From: Diplonema papillatum
Taxonomy: Eukaryota; Euglenozoa; Diplonemea; Diplonemida; Diplonemidae
DNA length: 64,000 nucleotides
Direction: 5' to 3'
Assembly (NCBI GenBank): GCA_030068145.1
Contig: JAPJBO010000240.1
Coordinates: 186,001-250,000, forward strand
The notes under the pieces are model-generated. The model was not told the DNA's origin. It did not search any database and saw nothing but the letters and a program-made list of their open reading frames with translations. Both the position numbers and the translations under genes were made by a program. This document shows positions 47,601-50,600 of the stretch, in pieces (position 1 is the first letter of the stretch; every line of letters begins with the position of its first letter).

Positions 47601-50600
47601 GCGCGCAGGCGGAAAACGCGGGCGCGTGCCTGCTCCATGGGCAGACCTGCGTCGACCCCGACACGACGGCGGGCAGTCTGAACGACTGGGAGTGCCACTG
47701 CGTGGTTCCCCCCGCGGCTGAGGCGGCGAAGAGGGTCGGGGCCGCTGCGTTGTGCAGCTACTCGGGCGAGTGCGCGACCGACAGCGCTGCGAAGCGGTGC
47801 AAGGAGTTTGGGAACCTGTGCTACGACTACGGATCGGACGGCGACTGGGAGTGCCACTGCACGCCGCCGTTGACGGGGGCCGTCGGCAACGCAACCTCCG
47901 ACATCGAGTGCACGCTCGATGAGTGCGCGGAGACGTGCAATACGTGTGCGACGACCCTCGGTTCGACGGTAAACGCATGCGATGCCGTGGGACAGACGTG
48001 TGTGGACCCCGACCTGAAGCAGCTGCATGACTGGATGTGCGTGTGTCCGTCGCCGTCGACATCGTCGAGCGTCGCGGGCCCCGCCCTCGTTTGCGAGATC
48101 GACGAGTGCGGCGCCGGCCTTTGCGCCACGTGCGCCAACGACACGTGCGCCGCCGCCGGCCAGCTCTGCGACGACCCGGACAGAAGCGTCTTCGCGCTGT
48201 CCGACTGGACCTGCTCGTGCGTGCCGCCGGGCGCTGGGGCCGCGACCGGCCAGGCGGCGCACTGCGCGTGCGACGAGTGCCTCTCGCCGACGGTGTGCGC
48301 CGCGGCAGACCAGACGTGCACAGACCCGAACACGACGTGCGCCGCCGCAGGGGCGGGCGACTTTGTCTGCGCGTGCAAGGCGCCGTTCAGCGGGTTCGCC
48401 ACCGGCGTGGCAGCGCTGTGCGGGGTCGACGAGTGCGAGGAGTTCAACCTGACGTGCGTCGCTGAAGGGCAGGTGTGCTACGATCCGGATGTATCCGCGA
48501 TGGGCGATTGGGGTTGCGCGTGCGCAGAACCTGCGTCCGGGTCGGCTGCGGGTGCGGTCGCCACGTGTGTGTTGGACGAGTGCACGGCGGAGTGTTCGCA
48601 CTGCGCAAACGGAGTGTGCGGCACCGGCACCGGACGGCAGCTGTGCGTCGACCCGGACCGCAACGCCACGTCCACCAACGACTGGATGTGCGTTTGCGTG
48701 CAGCCTGGCGCCGGCGCCGCAACCCGCCGCCCCGCGGCTTGCGTCTGCGACGAGTGCCTGACCACGCGCGTCTGCGCCCTCGCGGACCAGCTTTGCCGAG
48801 ATCCCAACACGACGTGCCACGCCGATTCCACCAACGACTACCTCTGCGAATGCTCACCCCCAAAAACGGGAGTTGCTGCTGCGCAACCAGCCTCGTGCAC
48901 CACAGACGAGTGCACGGATTACGCGTACATTTGCGAAGTCGTTGGGCAAGCGTGCCTGGACCCGGATCAAGGTAAAAGCAACGACTGGCGGTGCGAGTGC
49001 GACCTGCCGTCTACCGGAGTCGGTCTTATGCAGCCCGCCGCATGCTCTCTGAATGAATGTCAGGAGAGCTGTCCCCACTGCTCCAACCGGCAGTGTGAAC
49101 TGGCCGGACAAACGTGTGCCGACCCTGATGAATTCTCAATCCGAGACTGGACGTGTACATGCGTCTTGCCAGGAAAAGGAGAGGCTACAGGGCAGGCCGC
49201 AACGTGTGTCTGCAATGAGTGCTTGACAGTGACAGTTTGCAAAGAAGCAGGTCAGACGTGCTACGATAGGAACACCAGCTGCGGCGACACGCCCGACTTC
49301 GAGTGCAGCTGCACGCCACCGGAGATGGGCATCGGTGTTGGCGAGATTGCGGCGTGCGGCGACAACGAGTGTGACACAGAAGCATCGGCATGCATCAACG
49401 CCGGGCAGACTTGTGTTGACTACGAACTTGCAACCCCAGGCACGTGGCAATGCAAATGCCCCCATCCAGCTTCTGGCGTAGAACTGATGGCGCCGGCGAT
49501 ATGCATTCTCAACGAATGCGACACAGAGTGTGCTCACTGTGCAAACGGAACGTGCGAGAGAGGTGGTCAGGTTTGCCATGACCCAGACCCCAGCGACGCA
49601 TCTACAAACGATTGGATGTGCCTGTGCTACGAAGGCGCTGGTAAAGCGACAGGCAAGACAGCGGCCTGCGTATGCAACGACTGCTTGACGGACACCACCT
49701 GCGAAGACGCGGGGCAAAAATGCACAGACGGAAACACGACGTGCCACGGGGGCAAGGCTCCGGACTTCGTGTGCTCCTGCCACCTGCCGAAAACAGGCTC
49801 TGCCGTCGCGGAGGTTGCGGCTTGCGAGATGGACGAATGCTCCGTGTTTGAAGCTGTCTGCGCGCATGCGAACCAGACGTGTCTCGACGCTGATCGGACA
49901 GGGGACAACAACTGGGTGTGTCGCTGTCAGGAGCCGTCGGATGTTGTGGAAACCACCGCCCCGGCAACGTGTGTGTACACCCTGGACGAGTGCACGGAAA
50001 CGTGTCCGCATTGTGCGAACGGAACGTGCAGCGCGGCTGGGCAAGAGTGCAACGACCCGCACCACAGCTCGCTGTCGACCCACGACTGGACGTGCAACTG
50101 CAAGTCGCCTGCCACAGGGAAGGCCACCGGCAGCCCGGCGCTGTGCGCGTGCGATGAATGCCTGCGCAGCTCGGTCTGCGTCGACGCAGGGCAGGATTGC
50201 TACGACACCAACACGACGTGCGGAGGGGAGCCAGACTTCGAATGTGCCTGCAAGTCGCCCTCCACCGGCGCCGCCGTTGGCGAACCCGCGCTGTGCGGGG
50301 TGAATGAATGCGCGTCTCACGGAACCGTCTGCCTGCGGGTAGGGCAGGTGTGCTTCGAACCCAACGCGACGCAAGCCGCGGACTGGCAGTGCCTCTGCCC
50401 GCCGGGAGCGTCCGGAGACGCGGGGCAGCAGCAGGCGGCGAAGAAATGCGCGCTCAACGAGTGCGAGGTCGCCTGCGCAACGTGCGCGAACGGTGTCTGC
50501 GCAGCCGCTGGGCAGAGCTGCTTCGACACCGACACTGACCCGTTCAGCCCGAATGACTGGGTATGCAAGTGTCTCGCGCCGTCGTCGAGCGAAGCATCGC

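Noticed and set aside
42953..48820. Long minus-strand frames of 652 and 748 codons inside the giant gene
   Set aside because: They are antisense shadows of a GC-rich reading frame (G/C-ending codons suppress stops on the other strand); they are Arg/Ala/Val-rich with no domain, whereas the plus strand shows consistent Cys patterns.
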